The notes: generated from the sequence alone by a model not told the origin. A stretch of DNA of 64,000 nt from Saussurea involucrata (GCA_033807775.1 CM066321.1:38788850-38852849), one strand, 5' to 3'; positions 10,283 through 21,888 are shown, numbered from the stretch's first letter. Program-made: numbers and translations.

Positions 10283-11479
10283 ATCTCTTGAAACTTGGGA
10301 AAATACAAAGTCGCGATAAACTCGTAAATTTGTGAAATTCTGATTTTGGACAAATAGTGTGAGTAGAGCAAAGTATTCTTATATGTTTTAGAATTGCATA
10401 CGCTTGAAGCTAATCATATTTCCCATGCTAGCACACCAAATAGATTTAATAAAGGGGTTGAAACTGAACATTTTTAACTTGATATACAATGATGACTTGT
10501 TCTTGAATCCAAACACATGCATTTGATTTCATTTTATTGAAAAATCTGTTAAATTTCATTAAGTTGAATTTCTTTTGTAAAGTTTTCAAATGATCAAATG
10601 TTAGTAGTTATAAAATGAAATTCAATGAATTTTATTTTCCTTGTATAAATGTTTTCTCTAAAGCACTGTATTTGAAATGAATACGTTATTGAAATATATG
10701 CATACTTTCAGGGGGAGAAAATAAATTGCTCCAGAATTCTTATTTTGAGGGGGAGCACGGTTATTCTGTAAGGAGGAGATTGTTAGCAATACTAAAAAAA
10801 AAACACGACTGAAATTGAAAATGGTTTTCGATGATTATGATGCTCGCCATCATCGAAAAAGGGGGAGAAAAGTTTAATTTCAATTTCATGTCAAAGAGCT
10901 TTCAAATCAAAGATATTTCAAGTCCAAGATTCGTGAACAAAGACTGAAGATTAGGGGGAGAAGGATCAAGTGAAGTCCAAATGTTGCTGAATTTGGTTAT
11001 CTTAGTTCTGAGTGAAGATTAGGGGGGAGAAGGATCAAGTGAAGTCCAAATGTTGCTGAATTTGGTTATCTTAGTTCTGAGTGGTTCTCGGAATGCGCTT
11101 ACACCTAAAAGTTCAACAATGTGGATGGTTTCACATCTTTCTGATCCAAACTCTAATCGTTTCTGATTCATCTTGTTCTGAATTGATGGGTCTATATAAA
11201 GATATGAAATCTATGTTCAAGGCTTGAAGACAATCTGTTGAAGATTGTATTGAAGAAGGTTGACTTTTCAAAGAAAAAGACAATGACTTTTCATGTTTGT
11301 CTGAAGATTCTTCAAAGCTGAGTTCTTAAAGAGTGTCAAAGCATATAGTTCGCCGTGAACTAGTGGAGATAAAGCTATTTGAAGATGGTTTGATAGAGTG
11401 TCTGTTGGAGAAGATTGACTTTACAAAGAGCTGAAGACTGCTGTCATATTTTTTAAATCTTGAATCCAAAGGGGGAGAT
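10283..11479 (+). other. E4 3' non-coding region and polypurine tract
   Basis: No gene. It contains several purine tracts of the form AGGGGGAG (about 10710, 10750, 10860, 10954, 11024) and a final AAAGGGGGAGAT at 11468-11479 that primes plus-strand synthesis next to the 3' LTR. A 60-bp segment around 10949-11010 is directly duplicated at 11020-11083. Confidence 0.75.
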
Positions 11480-11734
11480 TGTTAGAGCATTGTTGTATTC
11501 AAGATTTACTGTAAAAGTCAATGTACTGTATTAGTTAGCCTTGCCTTTATACCTTGTATGTTATGAGTATAAATAGGCATGTCTAGTTCTTAGTTAGAAG
11601 AGAATCTAGATCCCTCTTGAAACCTCTTGATCATTTGTCATTTACACTTTAGAGATCAATATATGGATGACAAGTTCTCTTTAGATTCTCTCTCTACATC
11701 ATTCTTGATTACTTGCTAGATTTGGGATTTCACA
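11480..11734 (+). repeat. E4 3' LTR
   Basis: 255 bp, apparently identical to 6271-6525; begins TGTTAGAG after the polypurine tract and ends TTTCACA at the target duplication. Confidence 0.95.
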
Positions 11735-11772
11735 TAATCCTCATGTTGATTCAGAACACAGAATAGATCATT
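11735..11772 (-). pseudogene. 38-bp fragment of E1 gag between two insertions
   Basis: Read on the minus strand it encodes a short gag piece containing LFCVLNQHED. It joins the N-terminal gag (23710-24340) to the C-terminal gag (from 6270) in frame. It is what remains between E4 and E2. Confidence 0.75.
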
Positions 11773-11777
11773 TAAAT

Positions 11778-12102
11778 TGTGAAACCAGTTTCTATTAGGT
11801 AATCATCAAATCATCCATTGATCTTGAACATAATAGAGATTTACATAGGAATTATGCACTTTCTCTCTCTAGAATGCTCTCACTTCTCTCTCTAGAATAT
11901 TACAATTAAGATCACTAATGAATTGCTTTCTTTTCACTTACTTAACATCTAAGCTAACTAATCCTATTTATACCTAGGATTACAAAGCATTAAATCTAAT
12001 CTACTTTGACTTTTCATGACTTTGACTTTTACATTTGACTTTACAAGCTTTGACTAATTACAAGACTTTTCAATAAATCTTGAATACAATAATGCTCTAA
12101 CA
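11778..12102 (-). repeat. E2 3' LTR (type A)
   Basis: 325 bp. In element orientation it runs from TGTTAGAGCATTATTG to GGTTTCACA. A type A LTR also lies at 36594-36929 in E9. On its inner side is the polypurine tract (plus-strand ATCTCCCCCTTTGG). Confidence 0.93.
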
Positions 12103-13445
12103 ATCTCCCCCTTTGGATTCAAGATTTAAAAAAATATGACAGCAGTCTTCAGCTCTTTGTCTTCAAAACTTTATCTGTGACCGCTTTAAACTTTGAAGCT
12201 CTTATAATCTTCAAACATCTTTATCTCCACTAGTTCACGGCGAACTATATGCTTTGACACTCTTTAATAACTCAGTTTTGAAGAATCTTCAGACAAACAT
12301 GAAAAGTCTTTGTCTTTCTCTTTGAAAAGTCAACCTTCTTCAATACAATCTTCAACAGATTGTCTTCAAGTCTTGAACATGAATTTCATATCTTTATATA
12401 AAACCATCAATTCGGAACAAGATGAATCAGAAACAATTAGAGTTTGGATCAGAAAGATGTGAAACCATCCACATTGTTGAACTTTTAGGTGTAAGCGCAT
12501 TCCGAGAACCACTCAGAACTAAGATAACCAAATTCGGTGTAAGCGCATTCCGAGAACCACTCAGAACTAAGATAACCAAATTCAGCAACATTTGGACCTC
12601 ACATGATCCTTCTCCCCCTAATCTTCAGTCTTTGTTCACGAATCTTTGACTTGAAATATCTTTGATTTGAAAGCTCTTTGACATGAAATTGAAATTAAAC
12701 TTTTCTCCCCCTTTTTCGATGATGGTGAGCATCATAATCATCGAAAACCATTTTCAATTTCAGTCGTGTCTTTGAGTATTGCTAACAATCTCCTCCTTAG
12801 AGAATAACCTTGCTCCCCCTCAAAGTAAGAATTCTGGAGCAATTTGTTTTCTCCCCCTGAAAATATGCATATATTTCAATAACGCACGGTATTTGAAATT
12901 GTAGCAAAAACACATTGAACAAGGAAAGTAAAATTTATTGAATTTTATTTTTTATAACTACTAACTTTTGATCATTTGAAAGGTTTACAAAAGAAATTCA
13001 ACTTAATGAAATTTAACAGATATTTCAATCAAGTGAAATCAAATGCATGTGTTTGGATTCAAAAACAAGACATCATTGCATATCAAGTTACAAACGTTCA
13101 ATGTCAACCCCTTTATCAAATCTATTTGGTGTGCTAGCATGCGAACTATGATTAGCATAAAGCTTATGCATTTCTAAAACATATAAGAATACTTTGCTCT
13201 ACTCACACTATTTGTCCAAAATCAGAATTTCATAAATTTACGGGTTTATCGCGACTTTGTATTTTCCCCAAGTTTCAAGAGATGTGTGCTCTTTGGCATC
13301 TTTTGATTTTGTGCACATTGATATCTTTTGATTTTGTGCTCATTGGCATCTTTTGATTATGTGCTCATTGGCATCCTTTGATTTTGTGCTCATTGGCATC
13401 TTTTGATCAAAAAGTTTAGTAAGAATAAGATACACCGTTAAACAT
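12103..13445 (-). other. E2 3' non-coding region
   Basis: No gene. The polypurine tract adjoins the LTR, several CTCCCCCT tracts recur, and the 24-nt GATGCCAATGAGCAC-type array (inverted) is at 13290-13408. About 56 bp (AGGTGTAAGCGCATTCCGAG and following) is directly duplicated near 12486-12580. Confidence 0.75.
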
Positions 13446-13713
13446 GACTTTCTATCTGGTTCTATAACAGGATTTGGGTTAGCAGATCCCAGACCAGTTG
13501 GCCTTAGGTGCTAGGTGACGAGCACCCCTTAGAACTTAATTTCCCAAACCAGAAAGGCCACATCGATATATCTTAAACCCATTTGTACCAGTAGAACATG
13601 GCTTTCTATCTGGTTCTATTGCAGGATTTGGGTCAGCCGATCCCAGACCAGTAGATCTTAGGGACTAGGTGTCGAGCACCCCTTAGGACTTACTCTCCCA
13701 AACCAGAAAGGCC
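13446..13713 (-). ncRNA. Duplicated structured module (E2 copies)
   Basis: Two inverted copies of the ~114-nt module described for E4, at 13446-13559 and 13600-13713, again 154 nt apart. The closing arms GGCCTTTCT/AGAAAGCC (or AGAAAGTC) and internal GGTG/CACC hairpin are retained. Confidence 0.6.
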
Positions 13714-14162
13714 ACAGGCACAAACTTTCAAACTAACTGATAGTGCAACAATTTATCTCAATCACTTGGTTCTAAAACATAGTGCTTCTCCCATATTTTC
13801 ATTTCCATCCATCACTCAGACATTTAGGCTTTTTGAGCATTATATTCCGTATAAGTCCAGATTCACATAATTTTGAGCATTCAACATAATTTCATTCATG
13901 TTTTGCTGACCTTTCGATTAATTTCAGAGGTGAAAGTTGAAACAAATATAACTCGGATAAAACAAAAATACTTGTAAAATCATCTTTTAGCACACATTTA
14001 ATTCATTGAATGAAAATTGAAAATTTCATCTCATTGAATTAAATTTGTAAAGATTCAAGTTTTCAAAGCAGTAGAAACAAAATATAATCCAATGTTACCT
14101 TTCACCACGTTCCTTGAAACAGAAAGATGTAACAGTTAAGGATATCACCTGAGAAGTGTGAG

Positions 14163-14272
14163 TTCTAAACTGATTTGTTTAGAAGTCTTAGTCTTTGAAG
14201 TACGGGTCCTGAACTGAATTGTTCAGAAGCCATAGTCGTTGAAGCACGGGTTTTGAACTGATATGTTCAAAA
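14163..14272 (-). ncRNA. Three-hairpin array, 44-nt period (E2)
   Basis: Three 22-nt hairpins start at 14163, 14207 and 14251, exactly 44 nt apart. Plus-strand arms are TTCTAAAC/GTTTAGAA, TCCTGAAC/GTTCAGAA and TTTTGAAC/GTTCAAAA. The linkers carry the same TTGAAGCACGGG (inverted CCCGTGCTTCAA). The array follows the ORF, as in E4 and E7. Confidence 0.7.
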
Positions 14273-14374
14273 GCCAAAAACATTGAAGCACGGGTCCTCT
14301 TTACTCCCCCTTAATGGTACAAGTAATCTTCTTCCGAGAGTTCAACGCTTTGCTTCTAAATCTGCAAAAACAGA

Positions 14375-15949
14375 TTAAGTAGATTTTGGTACCCAACGTG
14401 TCTTGGGTCCTGGCTTGTTAATCGGAGCTCTATAGGAAGGAAAATGATAAGTACCATACCAATATTGAACACTCTCATTTTTAATAAAATCATTAGTACC
14501 ACAATAAGAATAACAAAAATTCTTTTGTGCTAACCTGATTAAATGATTTGCGGAATAGAATGAATCAGGATTAGCAAAAGATTTAACTTTCAGATTAGTG
14601 TTCTTGTTAGGAACAGAGGATTTTGGCTCACCTTTTTCAGTAGACGTACCTTTTACTCTCCATTGCATGTTGACTTTCTTATATGAAGGAAGATCAGCAT
14701 ATTGATACTTGGAAGAATTATCCACCGAGTGATCATAGAATAGATTAGAAGGACGAATCAGACATTCTGAATAGCATTTGGATTTGTTAAATGACTTCAC
14801 TTTGTAAGATAAGTCATTTCGTTCCTTGGTCATCAAATCAAGCTTCTTCTGAATATTAGACTTGACCCTCTTCTCTTTCATGATGTTAGTCGATAATGCA
14901 GCCAAATTCATTGTCAATTTATGAATTTCCTGCTGAAATATCTTCCTTTCTTTAGAAAATTCGTCTTTAACGCACCTAGCCTGAAAGTCAGCTTTCTTTA
15001 TCTTTTCTAGCTCTTGACTTTCTTTATCTAGCTCTTGTCTTTCCTTTTCTAAGTCCTTTTGAAGATCAGAAATTTTCTTTAACAGTTTCGTATTCTTCGC
15101 TTCAAAGCTTTTCTTTTCTTTTTCATACTCGACCCTTTCCTTCTCCAACTTCTCCTTTTCAAGAAATAAAACTTTCTCAAAGTCAGAAACTTGTTTTGAA
15201 AGTTTTATGCATTTCAGTTCAAATACTTTCTTTTCTTCAAAAACTTTCATTTCTTCAAAAGAAAAATTAGACAGTTTTCTCTTTAGCTCGGCATTTTCAC
15301 TGTCTAAATTCTTTTCTTTATCTTGAACTTCTTTTAATTGAGTATGTAACTTAAAGTTCCACTTCACTCTCTTTTCTTCTCTACTCTTCAAATCGGCATT
15401 TTCTTTTTGAAGAGTTGTTACTTTCTCTTGAAGATTCTCGATTTGATCGTGCAGACTTGAGTTGTCTTTCTTTGTTTCAAGATCTGCAATATAAACGTCA
15501 AGATTAGTAACACTTTTAATAAGTTTATCATTTGAAGAAGAAATGTCTAAAATTTGTCTTTTCAGATTAGCATTTTCTTCCTCCAATGCTTTTATACTTC
15601 CTTCAAGCTCCTTCATGTCATCTTGATGAGTTGAAGGATTTGAAGTATTAGTTTTAACAAAATTTTGCTTCAAACCTTCACCACTGGATTTAACAATAGT
15701 TTGCTTCAAACTTTCATTATTAGATTTAACAAAAGTTTGTGGTGTTGAAGGTATTTCTGTTATAAGAACTTGTTGCAAAATTTTATTATTTGGTTTAACA
15801 GAAACTTGTGGTTTAGGAGTTATTTCTGGTATAATAAATTGTTGCAAACTTTCATTTGATGATTTAACCAGAACTTTTGCAATTGGGGGTATCTCCTTTA
15901 TAATAGTTTGCTTCAATCTTAAAACCCCATCTTCTGTATAAGTAGACAT
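14375..15949 (-). CDS. E2 coiled-coil gag-tail-like protein, intact
   Basis: A 524-residue ORF from an ATG at 15949 (MSTYTEDGVLRLKQ), chosen because it follows a 3' splice site at 15962; the open frame runs a further 17 codons upstream. Residues about 20-110 hold three or four imperfect repeats around ITEIPSTPQTFVKSNNE, shared with the E7 gag. A long coiled coil follows. Then KVNMQWRVKGTS, a CYSYCGTNDF two-cysteine motif and the terminus NKPGPKTRWVPKST. There is no zinc knuckle or enzyme domain. Uninterrupted, it is the best template for the broken copies in E4, E5 and E8. Probably a particle or RNA-associated protein acting with a helper (inference). Confidence 0.78.
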   Translation of the reverse strand: MSTYTEDGVLRLKQTIIKEIPPIAKVLVKSSNESLQQFIIPEITPKPQVSVKPNNKILQQVLITEIPSTPQTFVKSNNESLKQTIVKSSGEGLKQNFVKTNTSNPSTHQDDMKELEGSIKALEEENANLKRQILDISSSNDKLIKSVTNLDVYIADLETKKDNSSLHDQIENLQEKVTTLQKENADLKSREEKRVKWNFKLHTQLKEVQDKEKNLDSENAELKRKLSNFSFEEMKVFEEKKVFELKCIKLSKQVSDFEKVLFLEKEKLEKERVEYEKEKKSFEAKNTKLLKKISDLQKDLEKERQELDKESQELEKIKKADFQARCVKDEFSKERKIFQQEIHKLTMNLAALSTNIMKEKRVKSNIQKKLDLMTKERNDLSYKVKSFNKSKCYSECLIRPSNLFYDHSVDNSSKYQYADLPSYKKVNMQWRVKGTSTEKGEPKSSVPNKNTNLKVKSFANPDSFYSANHLIRLAQKNFCYSYCGTNDFIKNESVQYWYGTYHFPSYRAPINKPGPKTRWVPKST

Positions 15950-15961
15950 CTTGAAGAAAAC

Positions 15962-16021
15962 CTGAAAAGAAACACAAAAAAAATTAGATGAAAAATACAA
16001 AAAATATTAACAAAAATATAC
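15962..16021 (-). other. Putative 60-nt 5' UTR intron (E2)
   Basis: On the minus strand, ATTAG|GTATAT and a U-rich 60-nt stretch end in TTTCTTTTCAG|G, 12 nt before the start codon. The homologous place in E4 and E7 lacks it, with flanks directly joined. E5 has a 63-nt counterpart. It is short for a plant intron. Confidence 0.5.
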
Positions 16022-18477
16022 CTAATAGAGTGATCGTCAAGAGAAACTTCGCTTAGAAGTTAGAATTATGTGCACACTCGTAAAAAAATCAGAAAAACAT
16101 AAAAACACAATTAAAGTCAGAAAGATTTTCAAAAATAAAATTTGAAAAAACAAATTATAAATTTTTCTTCCAAAAATTAATTCTAAAAAATATGCGCGGA
16201 AATATTGGACTTTAATCGTCAAACCTGCAAAATAAGAGAAAATGTGTCAGTTATGAATAAAAGCAGGTAAAATAACAAAAATTCGACACTAAAATGATTA
16301 AAAATGTCAAAAATACAAAATATAGGGACTAAAATGAAAAATACTAAGACTTAACAAAAACAAGGACTAAAAATGACAAAAACTGAATCTTAAGAGTCTA
16401 AGGACTAAAAGTGTAAAGTTCCTAAACTTATACTACAGGGACTAAAAATGTAAAAGTCCTAAACTATAACTACAAGGACCAAAATTGTCAAACCCTAAAA
16501 ACTACAACTACAAGGATCAAAACTGACGAAATCTAAAACTAACTAAACTTGTCTTAATAGAAAACACTAACTGAGGACCAAAAATGTAACAAATCTAACG
16601 GAAATATTAACTGACTGTTAGTAAAATGACACTAACTGACTCAAACTGGAACTTGACGAAAAAGGACTCAAAATGTAACAAAACTAACCAACTAACGGAA
16701 CAATACTAACTGACTCTGACTGATTTAACGGAAAAAGGACCGAATTTGTCAGAAAACTAACGGAGTACTAACGACCTCCGTTAGTACTGTTCATCATCTT
16801 CACTAAAAAAAACCATAATGATCTGAGAGTTTAGATTTCAGTTTTCTTGCTCAATTCTCGACCAAAATTGACGAAACTTGTTGCATTGCACTCCTTAATC
16901 GATGACAAATCAAATCCAGCCAATTAAAATCGATCATGCAACACTTTTTCTGGTGACCCACGATTTTCCGGTCAAAGATACGATTTTCCGGCGAGTAATT
17001 TCAGACAACTATATCATCTTCGTTTCTAAACCAAAATCGATGAAATTTAGTTTGTTATGATCCTTGAACGATTACCAAGCTATTCCAACGACAAAATCTC
17101 GATCATGCACGATATTCCGATGACCCACCAAATTTTCCGGCGAAGCCCGGTTTTCCGGCGAATATTTCAGACGACAATATATTCTTCGTCTCTCAACCAA
17201 ACTCAAGCAACAAATATCAATCAAATCCAAGCAACAAAACTCGATCAAACACTGATTTGTGAAGACCCACTAGATTTTCCGGCGAGATGGTTTCGTACTT
17301 GATTTCAAGAAGGGTCCGAATTCTAGTTTCAAGAAGGGTCCGAATTCTGATTACAAGAAGGATTCGAATTCTGGATTTAAGAAGGATTCGAATTCTTGGT
17401 CAAGAAGGGTCCGAATTCTTGGTTTAAGAAGGGTTCGAATTCTTGGTCAAGAAGGGTCCGAATTCTTGGTCTGTTTGGTCTCAGTAGGATTCGAATTCTG
17501 ATGGTTCGAATTGATGAATTCGAATGTTTTGTTTCTGTTCCGAATTGATGAATTCATATGCTTGTTTTTCGATTCAAGTGTGGTGTAAACCTTGGTTACA
17601 ATGAACTTACAAATTCCTTGTCCAGATACAAAGATGTATCTGGTCTTGATCTTGGTTCAAGGGACACACTAAGCACTCACTCACAAAACACACTCTCACA
17701 CACTTTTCACACATGCAACACACACTCTTACACACTCCTAACACACGCTCAGCACACACTCTTCACACATGCAAGTGCCACATCAACATACACCTCATGA
17801 ACCATGTCAGCATACACATCTGCATATAAACTCTCATATAAAGAAAATTTGACTTTAAAAGTCAATTCTTTTGAATTCTTTTTTCTTTTTTCTTTGCAAT
17901 AGTAACCTGCGATTTTCAAAAAACTCACAAAAAAAATTAGTATTAACATGTAAAGATCAAAACATATCACAAACACATTTTAAAACATCTCAATCAAAAA
18001 TTCTGGATCAAAATTCAAGATCTAAATTTTTAACATGAATATCTCAAGAACACCTCAAGAACACATTCAAACCAAAAATTTCAAAAGTGATTTTTATGGA
18101 TTAAAACTTGAAATTTATGATTGAAACATGTCTAAAAACACATTTTGGAAATGATTTTGCACAGAAATGGATCAAAACATCAACAATTTGCAAAATCAAA
18201 CTCCAAAATTTTTACAGCCCACTTTTTTTTATCAAGAACACAAATTTTTTAAAAATCTTCAAATTCCTCAATTCTTGAAACGTTTTTGTGAAATTGATGA
18301 TGCAAAGCAAATTTAGAATGATGGAGAAACACTTTGCAATCAAAATCAAATCAAAAAACGAACAAGAAATGCATAACCCATTTGTGTTCTTCAAGAACTT
18401 CAAAAATGGTGATTTCTTCAAAATTCTACAAATCTTCACGAATTTGGACGAATTTGCACACAATTCAATCTCCCAAA
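16022..18477 (-). other. E2 leader
   Basis: No gene. From the ORF side toward the PBS: a run of GGGACTAAAAATG-type units (about 16310-16780), TTTTCCGGCGA repeats (16960-17290), GGGTCCGAATTCT/TTCGAATTC units (17310-17560) equivalent to the leader arrays of E4/E7/E9, and a CACACTC-rich microsatellite-like tract (17680-17780). Confidence 0.7.
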
Positions 18478-18489
18478 GCTCTGATACCA
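18478..18489 (-). promoter_or_regulatory. E2 primer-binding site
   Basis: Plus-strand GCTCTGATACCA, i.e. TGGTATCAGAGC on the element strand, two bases from the 5' LTR. Confidence 0.92.
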
Positions 18490-18516
18490 AATGTGAAACC
18501 AGTTTCTATTAGGTAA

Positions 18517-20117
18517 TGTAACAACCCAATTCCCATAACATACATCATAATACATAACATGCATACATATCATTGATTTACAACAAAAGTTACAGAATAA
18601 ACCAAGTACGGTCTCATTAGTCTTGACATTACAAAATATATGAAAGCTTCCTAATCAACATCCATCAAAAGCTTCCTACACTTCATCCTCTCCTGCCGAT
18701 CCTTAACCTGGAAAACATATTTTTGAAAACAAAATGAGGGTTAGACCAAACGGGTCTAGTGAGTTAATCCCGGTCCTTTCCAAAATCATTATAAGACCTT
18801 TTATGTAAATCCTTTGTATCAAAATAGTTTAGATAAACCTTTGGTAATCCTTTCGTAAAATATAAACATACCACACGTATTTAAATACCAATCCAGACTC
18901 GTGCATCGTGTACATCTCATTCACCTTATTCCTCCACAAATGGCCATATTAGTTGGTAGCAAGCCAACTAATAAATCAACAACCGGTCCGCTCACCGGAA
19001 CCCGGCTACCTGTCGGTCCGCACACCGGAACCCGACTACTCACCGGTCCGCACACCGGAACCCGACTACACACCGGTCCGCACACCGGAACCCGGCAACA
19101 AGTGCACTCGTGTAGTGCAAAGCTTATATAAATACAATATATATCTCATTACATCATATTGTCATTTATATACACATAATCATATTCCTACCACATAATC
19201 ATCTCATATATATATATATATATATTTATTTATACACATATATGTATTCCAGTTCAAAACGTTTTAAATCAAAACTCACCTTGAATGCTTAAAATACGCT
19301 TCCAAGCCTTTCTTCGAGCTATCCGATCCTTTATCCAAAATTCTCAGAATCTGAAACCATTTACATACAAATATCTTCTCACCAACTTATATATGAAACT
19401 TACTAGCAGGCTATGGACTCTAGATATATCTACATAACTCTTATCCTCAAAATTGACCAAACATCCAAGTTATCCAGAAACCACAAAGTATCCGGACAAC
19501 TTTCCGGACAACAAGACTAATCCGGACAACACGAGGAATCCGGATGCCATCCGGACTCCAAATCATCCGGAAACTATCAATCCAATCGTCCGGACTCTAT
19601 CAACAACTTACCCGGACACCACCCAAGAATCTACCCGGACACATTCAATAGGACTACCGGACACATTCTTACTGTGTCCGGACACCTCTGTCGGTTTCAT
19701 CCTTTTTGCCCAGAAATCGACAGAATTAATACCAGAAGGTTTTATGATGTTTCTACTCCGATAGAATCCTTCCAAAAGCAATTACCAACATAAAATACAA
19801 AGGAACATACCTTAATTCATCTTCCAAACATACCAAGTTGAACCCTTTAGCACCAAACCCTTCTTTTCTCTTCTTGCTTTCTCTCAACACACACACACAC
19901 ACACAAATTTTACTGATTTTCTGCTTGTGATAATATCTGAATTCAGAAGGGATAATATCTAACTTAATTTACTACTTTGGTCCTTGAACTTCTCAATAAT
20001 AACCAAAACACCTATAAACCTTTAATTTAACCAAACTCACCCTAAACCTTAAACTTTAAAGTTAAATAAACTTAACGGCATTAGATTTTTAACTAACGGA
20101 TTTACCCGGGTATTACA
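18517..20117 (-). repeat. E3 3' LTR
   Basis: About 1.6 kb; TGTAACAACCC to GGGTATTACA in plus-strand reading. It contains four ~28-bp units of CCGGTCCGCACACCGGAACC (18982-19095), a TA microsatellite (19207-19228) and some eight TCCGGA palindromes at 19480-19680. Short proline/threonine-rich ORFs here are translations of the repeats. Confidence 0.93.
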
Positions 20118-20541
20118 TTATCTCCCCCTTAAAAGAATTCCGTCCCGGAATTCGGTTAAGCAATAAGGTATGAATATCTATTACTACTACTTCAAACTTA
20201 ATCAAAGCCATAGTAACTAACTGAATAGTCACCCCACACCCACCTATATCTCTAACACAAATAAGCAACAAAAGCACGGAACTATCAATAACCATGTTGC
20301 ACCGAAGTCAGATAACACCTTAGCACGTATAGAGTTTATAGAAATATACCTGTAACCTCATCAGGACTTTCTTCCACCTCTTGTTCCGTCATCTGAAAAA
20401 AACTCGACACTTTGCTTTCGGTACCTCAGGCCCTTGTTCCTCTCCCGGTCTAACACTCGTTGGTCTTACCGTCATACTACCCTGCTGTGCTTTCCATTGC
20501 GGACAATCTGCCTGAATATGATCCGGGGAATTGCAAACGAA
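20118..20541 (-). other. E3 polypurine tract and 3' spacer
   Basis: No gene. The purine tract (plus-strand TCTCCCCCTTAAAAG, 20121-20135) adjoins the 3' LTR; the rest is unassigned sequence after the gag stop. Confidence 0.75.
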
Positions 20542-21627
20542 TCATAATCGAGTTACCCGACAGTCTCTAACTATGTGACCAGTCTTTCCACATTTGTAAC
20601 AACTTCGGGAATCCACATAACAGTTTCCTTGATGCACACGGTTGCATTTTGGACATGGTCTTTCAACTGGTCTGAAAGGTGAATAACTATCAAACCTCGG
20701 GGATTCATATTCTTCCGAATCGTACATCGTTTCTTCCAGTTTTCTTTTCCCAGTACTCTTATCACCAACGTCTCTCCGGTTATCCTGTTCCACATTTTCC
20801 GCGGCATCCACTGCGGCTGAGAAGGTATCGGGTCCTCTTGCAGTCACTAGCTTTCTAATTTCTGCATTTAACCCAAAAATAAACCTTTCCATCTTTAGAG
20901 CCTCCGTGGCAACATAGTACTCCGCAAAGCGAGACTTCTCCAGAAAGAGAGCGGTGTAATCCCTAACTGATAAACTCCGTTGGTGTAGGTTCATGAACTC
21001 CGCTTCCAATTGTCTAACTGCTGCTTGAGAACAAAACTGTCCTTTGAATGCTGTTGTGAATTCGTCCCAAGTAAAAGTAGAGTATACATCCGACCTTGTG
21101 GAATCAATGTGAGCTTCCCACCAGTACAGAGCTTTTGCCTTCAACATCGCCGTTCCGTATAATACTCTGTCCTCATCCGCACACTTACTGGTCTTGAAGA
21201 TGGCTTCTATTTCTTTTAACCATCTCATCGCCTTCACTGGGTCTCTATCTCCTGAGTAAGTTGGAGGTCTACAGTTTAAGAACATCTTGTAATCACACCT
21301 TCTTGACACTGGTATGACCGTAGGTGTAATGGGCATTTCGTCTTCCAAACCAGGATCTGGTGTTTCAGTATGACGAGTTTGATCGAACATAGCCTGGATA
21401 TTTGCTTGAAGTCTTCCCATCTCCGCCATCAAATCGTTTCTTGTAATAAACTCCGTACCTTGCCCCTGAACTCTACCTCCGGTTCTGCCCCCAGTTCTAC
21501 TCCCCGTTCTACCTCCGGATCTACCTCCCCCTCGCTCTCCTCTTCTTCCCCCCGTTCCTATTGGTGGATTCGTACTATTTGGATTTCCTCCTCCTCTTCT
21601 ATTCGTATTTCGAGTACCGCTTGCCAT
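20542..21627 (-). CDS. E3 Gag
   Basis: 361 residues starting MASGTRNTNRRGGG. Residues 10-55 are an RG/GR-rich basic tail. The retrotransposon gag domain follows (about 120-250: RPPTYSGDRDPVKAMRWLKE, ALYWWEAH). The C-terminus has two zinc knuckles: CPKCNRVHQGNC, with shortened spacing, and a canonical CYKCGKTGHIVRDC (20560-20601). It packages element RNA in the cytoplasmic particle. The ORF is uninterrupted although the element has no pol, suggesting recent mobilisation in trans. The lineage within Ty3/gypsy cannot be fixed without RT. Confidence 0.87.
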   Translation of the reverse strand: MASGTRNTNRRGGGNPNSTNPPIGTGGRRGERGGGRSGGRTGSRTGGRTGGRVQGQGTEFITRNDLMAEMGRLQANIQAMFDQTRHTETPDPGLEDEMPITPTVIPVSRRCDYKMFLNCRPPTYSGDRDPVKAMRWLKEIEAIFKTSKCADEDRVLYGTAMLKAKALYWWEAHIDSTRSDVYSTFTWDEFTTAFKGQFCSQAAVRQLEAEFMNLHQRSLSVRDYTALFLEKSRFAEYYVATEALKMERFIFGLNAEIRKLVTARGPDTFSAAVDAAENVEQDNRRDVGDKSTGKRKLEETMYDSEEYESPRFDSYSPFRPVERPCPKCNRVHQGNCYVDSRSCYKCGKTGHIVRDCRVTRL

Positions 21628-21888
21628 TCTGTAGATTCAAACAAGATTAATATACACATAAGCACATACCCCATATAATAAGGTATCCCAGTCCAAGCAT
21701 GCACCTGTAAGATCACAATTACACTGGCCAGGTGTAATCTGAAATGACCTTACATGATGTTCCTTCTACCTTTTATACTTAGCATCCCAAGGTTCTAATG
21801 TATCAAGGACATCCTACTTCACATGCAGTTTAAGTCTAGGTACGGGTATAAATACCTAAATCCCTTAAACTAGGGCTCTGATACCATT
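21628..21888 (-). promoter_or_regulatory. E3 leader with primer-binding site
   Basis: Short leader. The PBS at 21873-21886 (plus-strand GGGCTCTGATACCA) pairs with tRNA-Met, two bases from the 5' LTR. Confidence 0.88.

Larger units (their letters stand above)
6271..11734 (+). mobile_element. E4: non-autonomous copia-type element with identical LTRs
   Basis: It is bounded by two 255-bp LTRs that look identical by eye, with PBS and polypurine tract in place and no pol. It lies in the E1 gag; flanking 5-mers are GAATC (6266-6270) and TAATC (11735-11739), a target duplication with one mismatch. Its single protein is a coiled-coil, gag-tail-like ORF, so mobilisation would need proteins from an autonomous relative. 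The E7 LTRs are the same type (TGTTAGAGCATT...GGGATTTCACA), making E7-like elements the natural helper (inference). Matching LTRs imply a recent insertion. Confidence 0.93.

Noticed and set aside
10134..10319. Small ORF with KDANEHK repeats
   Set aside because: Direct translation of the 24-nt tandem repeat; frame not kept in the E7 and E9 copies.
18901..19198. GPHTGTRL and RTPEPDY repeat ORFs, and their copies at 22261-22558
   Set aside because: They lie within the E3 LTRs and translate the CCGGTCCG tandem units in two frames.
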